Of a DNA stretch of 64,000 nt, positions 63,220 through 64,000 are shown one piece after another. How positions within the stretch are numbered: position 1 is the stretch's first letter; every line of letters starts with the position of its first letter. Location of the stretch: NCBI GenBank assembly GCA_016783965.1, contig JADHVO010000003.1, positions 372,001-436,000 of the forward strand. The letters are read 5' to 3'. Under the pieces are notes generated by a model, which was given only the letters and a program-made list of their open reading frames with translations, searched no databases and was not told the DNA's origin. The stretch comes from Alphaproteobacteria bacterium. Lineage in GTDB: Bacteria > Pseudomonadota > Alphaproteobacteria > Micropepsales > Micropepsaceae. Position numbers and translations under genes: made by a program.

Positions 63220-63548
63220 TTGCTGTTTCCTTCGTCGTCTGGTTGTTCGTCAGGTTGTTCAACTTGGGCCTTGAACGCGTCGAGCGCGGTCTCCCAGAAC
63301 TGATCGACCCAGGCGCGCAGGCGCGCGAGACCGTGCGGATCGATGCGATAGATGCGGCGCGTGCCTTCCCTGTCCTCGGCCACCAGCCCGGCCTCCTTGA
63401 GCACCTTCAGGTGCTGCGAAACGGCCGGCCGGCTGACCGGCAATCCGTGCGCCAGACGCCCGACCGACATCGGCCCTTTGCCAAGCCGTTCAAAGACTTG
63501 GCGGCGGGTCGGGTCGGCCAGAGCCTGGAGCGCACTTCCGTAAGCCAT
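63216..63548 (-). CDS. ArsR-family repressor, SRPBCC-linked type
   Basis: A 110-residue winged helix: QALADPTRRQVFERLGKGPM, recognition helix PAVSQHLKVLKEAGLVAE and the wing GTRRIYRI. Metal-binding cysteines are absent. An inverted repeat overlaps its start codon, so it probably represses its own operon. Confidence 0.9.
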   Translation of the reverse strand: MAYGSALQALADPTRRQVFERLGKGPMSVGRLAHGLPVSRPAVSQHLKVLKEAGLVAEDREGTRRIYRIDPHGLARLRAWVDQFWETALDAFKAQVEQPDEQPDDEGNSK

Positions 63549-63566
63549 AGCTAACCGTAAGCTATG
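63546..63566 (-). promoter_or_regulatory. Inverted-repeat operator overlapping the arsR start codon
   Basis: CATAGCT and AGCTATG are separated by seven bases (63546-63566) in a perfect inverted repeat that includes the start codon of the ArsR gene. It is the likely autoregulatory site. Confidence 0.6.
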
Positions 63567-63611
63567 ACTAACTAAAGAGTCAACAGCGATTTTCAGCACA
63601 GCGGCGATGGA

Positions 63612-64000
63612 TCAGCGCCAGCTTTCCTGGATGCCTTTGCGCTTGGCCGCAGTCTTCACCAGCGGGGGCGGGACGAGCGCAGTGGCCGCACCGAAGTAAT
63701 GGCCCTGTCCCTTGTCGAAGCCCATTGCACGCGCGGTCGCGACCTGCGCCTCGGTCTCCAGGAATTCGGCGACGGTTGCGACGCCGAGATCGGCGCACAT
63801 GCGGACAAGGCCGCTCAGCATGCGGTCATCGCGTTCCGACCTGCCGATGTTGCGGATCAGCGAGCCGTCGAATTTCACGAAGTCGACGGTGAAAGCCTGG
63901 AGATAGTTGATCGATGCGGCGCCGGCGCCGAAATCGTCGAGCCCGACGCGGAAGCCCATGGCACGCAGGGCGCCGATGGCCTTCTTGGCGGCTTCGAAGT
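63612..64000 (-). CDS. EAL-domain protein, 5' end beyond the window
   Basis: The C-terminal 129 residues of an EAL (c-di-GMP phosphodiesterase-like) domain: GFRVGLDDFGAGAASINYLQ contains the DDFG metal site, DFVKFDGSLIRN the K-x-D-G motif, and VATVAEFLET the later catalytic Glu. The frame stays open to 64000, so the N-terminal part, including the EAL triad itself, is missing. The tail after the domain is basic and Pro-rich. Confidence 0.85.
   Translation of the reverse strand, partial: FEAAKKAIGALRAMGFRVGLDDFGAGAASINYLQAFTVDFVKFDGSLIRNIGRSERDDRMLSGLVRMCADLGVATVAEFLETEAQVATARAMGFDKGQGHYFGAATALVPPPLVKTAAKRKGIQESWR

Overview
This is a GC-rich, densely coded chromosomal window from a free-living alphaproteobacterium. 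The evidence is the gene order rplU-rpmA-acetyltransferases-obgE-proB-proA-nadD-rsfS-rlmH, a FliX-type flagellar regulator, an UrcA-family protein, three DUF6894-like small proteins, and paired palindromic repeats of the kind common in Caulobacterales- and Rhizobiales-like genomes. The exact order cannot be fixed from sequence reading alone. I found no rRNA, tRNA, CRISPR array, phage or insertion sequence. No gene-free stretch exceeds about 300 bases.

Layout. 1-7.5 kb: envelope and small secreted proteins. A minus-strand cluster runs from a Trp-heptad membrane protein and a ribbon-helix-helix protein through a siderophore reductase and a membrane protein to an amidase. UrcA, DUF6894, TPR and DjlA-like genes follow. 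7-13 kb: a fused 5-oxoprolinase carrying an in-frame palindromic repeat, a short-chain dehydrogenase, and a decaying retropepsin gene. 13-19 kb: sahR-metF-metH, the remethylation arm of the SAM cycle, behind a perfect inverted-repeat operator. 19-31 kb: MlaC, a FixJ-type regulator, SDR, thioesterase, YkvA, YjbR, PilZ, an OmpA-like lipoprotein, a GMC oxidoreductase, and an operon with twin operators encoding a membrane protein, a winged-helix regulator, a YciB-like protein and a hydrolase.

31-44 kb: a rhomboid protease, a secreted Asn/Ile/Lys hexapeptide-repeat protein ending at a strong terminator, a GT87-like protein, then TCA-cycle genes sucC-(secreted protein)-sucD and sucA-sucB separated by a thioesterase, a VanY-like peptidase and an acyltransferase. 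44-52.5 kb: fliX, then the minus-strand ribosome/proline/NAD operon, tightly coupled by ATGA overlaps. 52.6-64 kb: an LpxR-like lipid A deacylase, two serine hydrolases, a phosphatase overlapping an AlkB-like gene, an aminotransferase/MOSC pair, an ArsR-SRPBCC-SRPBCC-GST operon, and the end of an EAL-domain protein cut by the window edge.

Most genes are core metabolism. The less ordinary signals are the regulatory architectures (SahR operator, twin palindromes at 28.2 kb, repeats around the Trp-heptad promoter), palindromic repeats invading genes and operons, two decaying genes, and two low-complexity repeat proteins. I saw no clear multi-gene defence or secondary-metabolite system. The best candidate for an undescribed module is the Trp-heptad membrane protein with its coupled ribbon-helix-helix partner at 2.7-3.6 kb.
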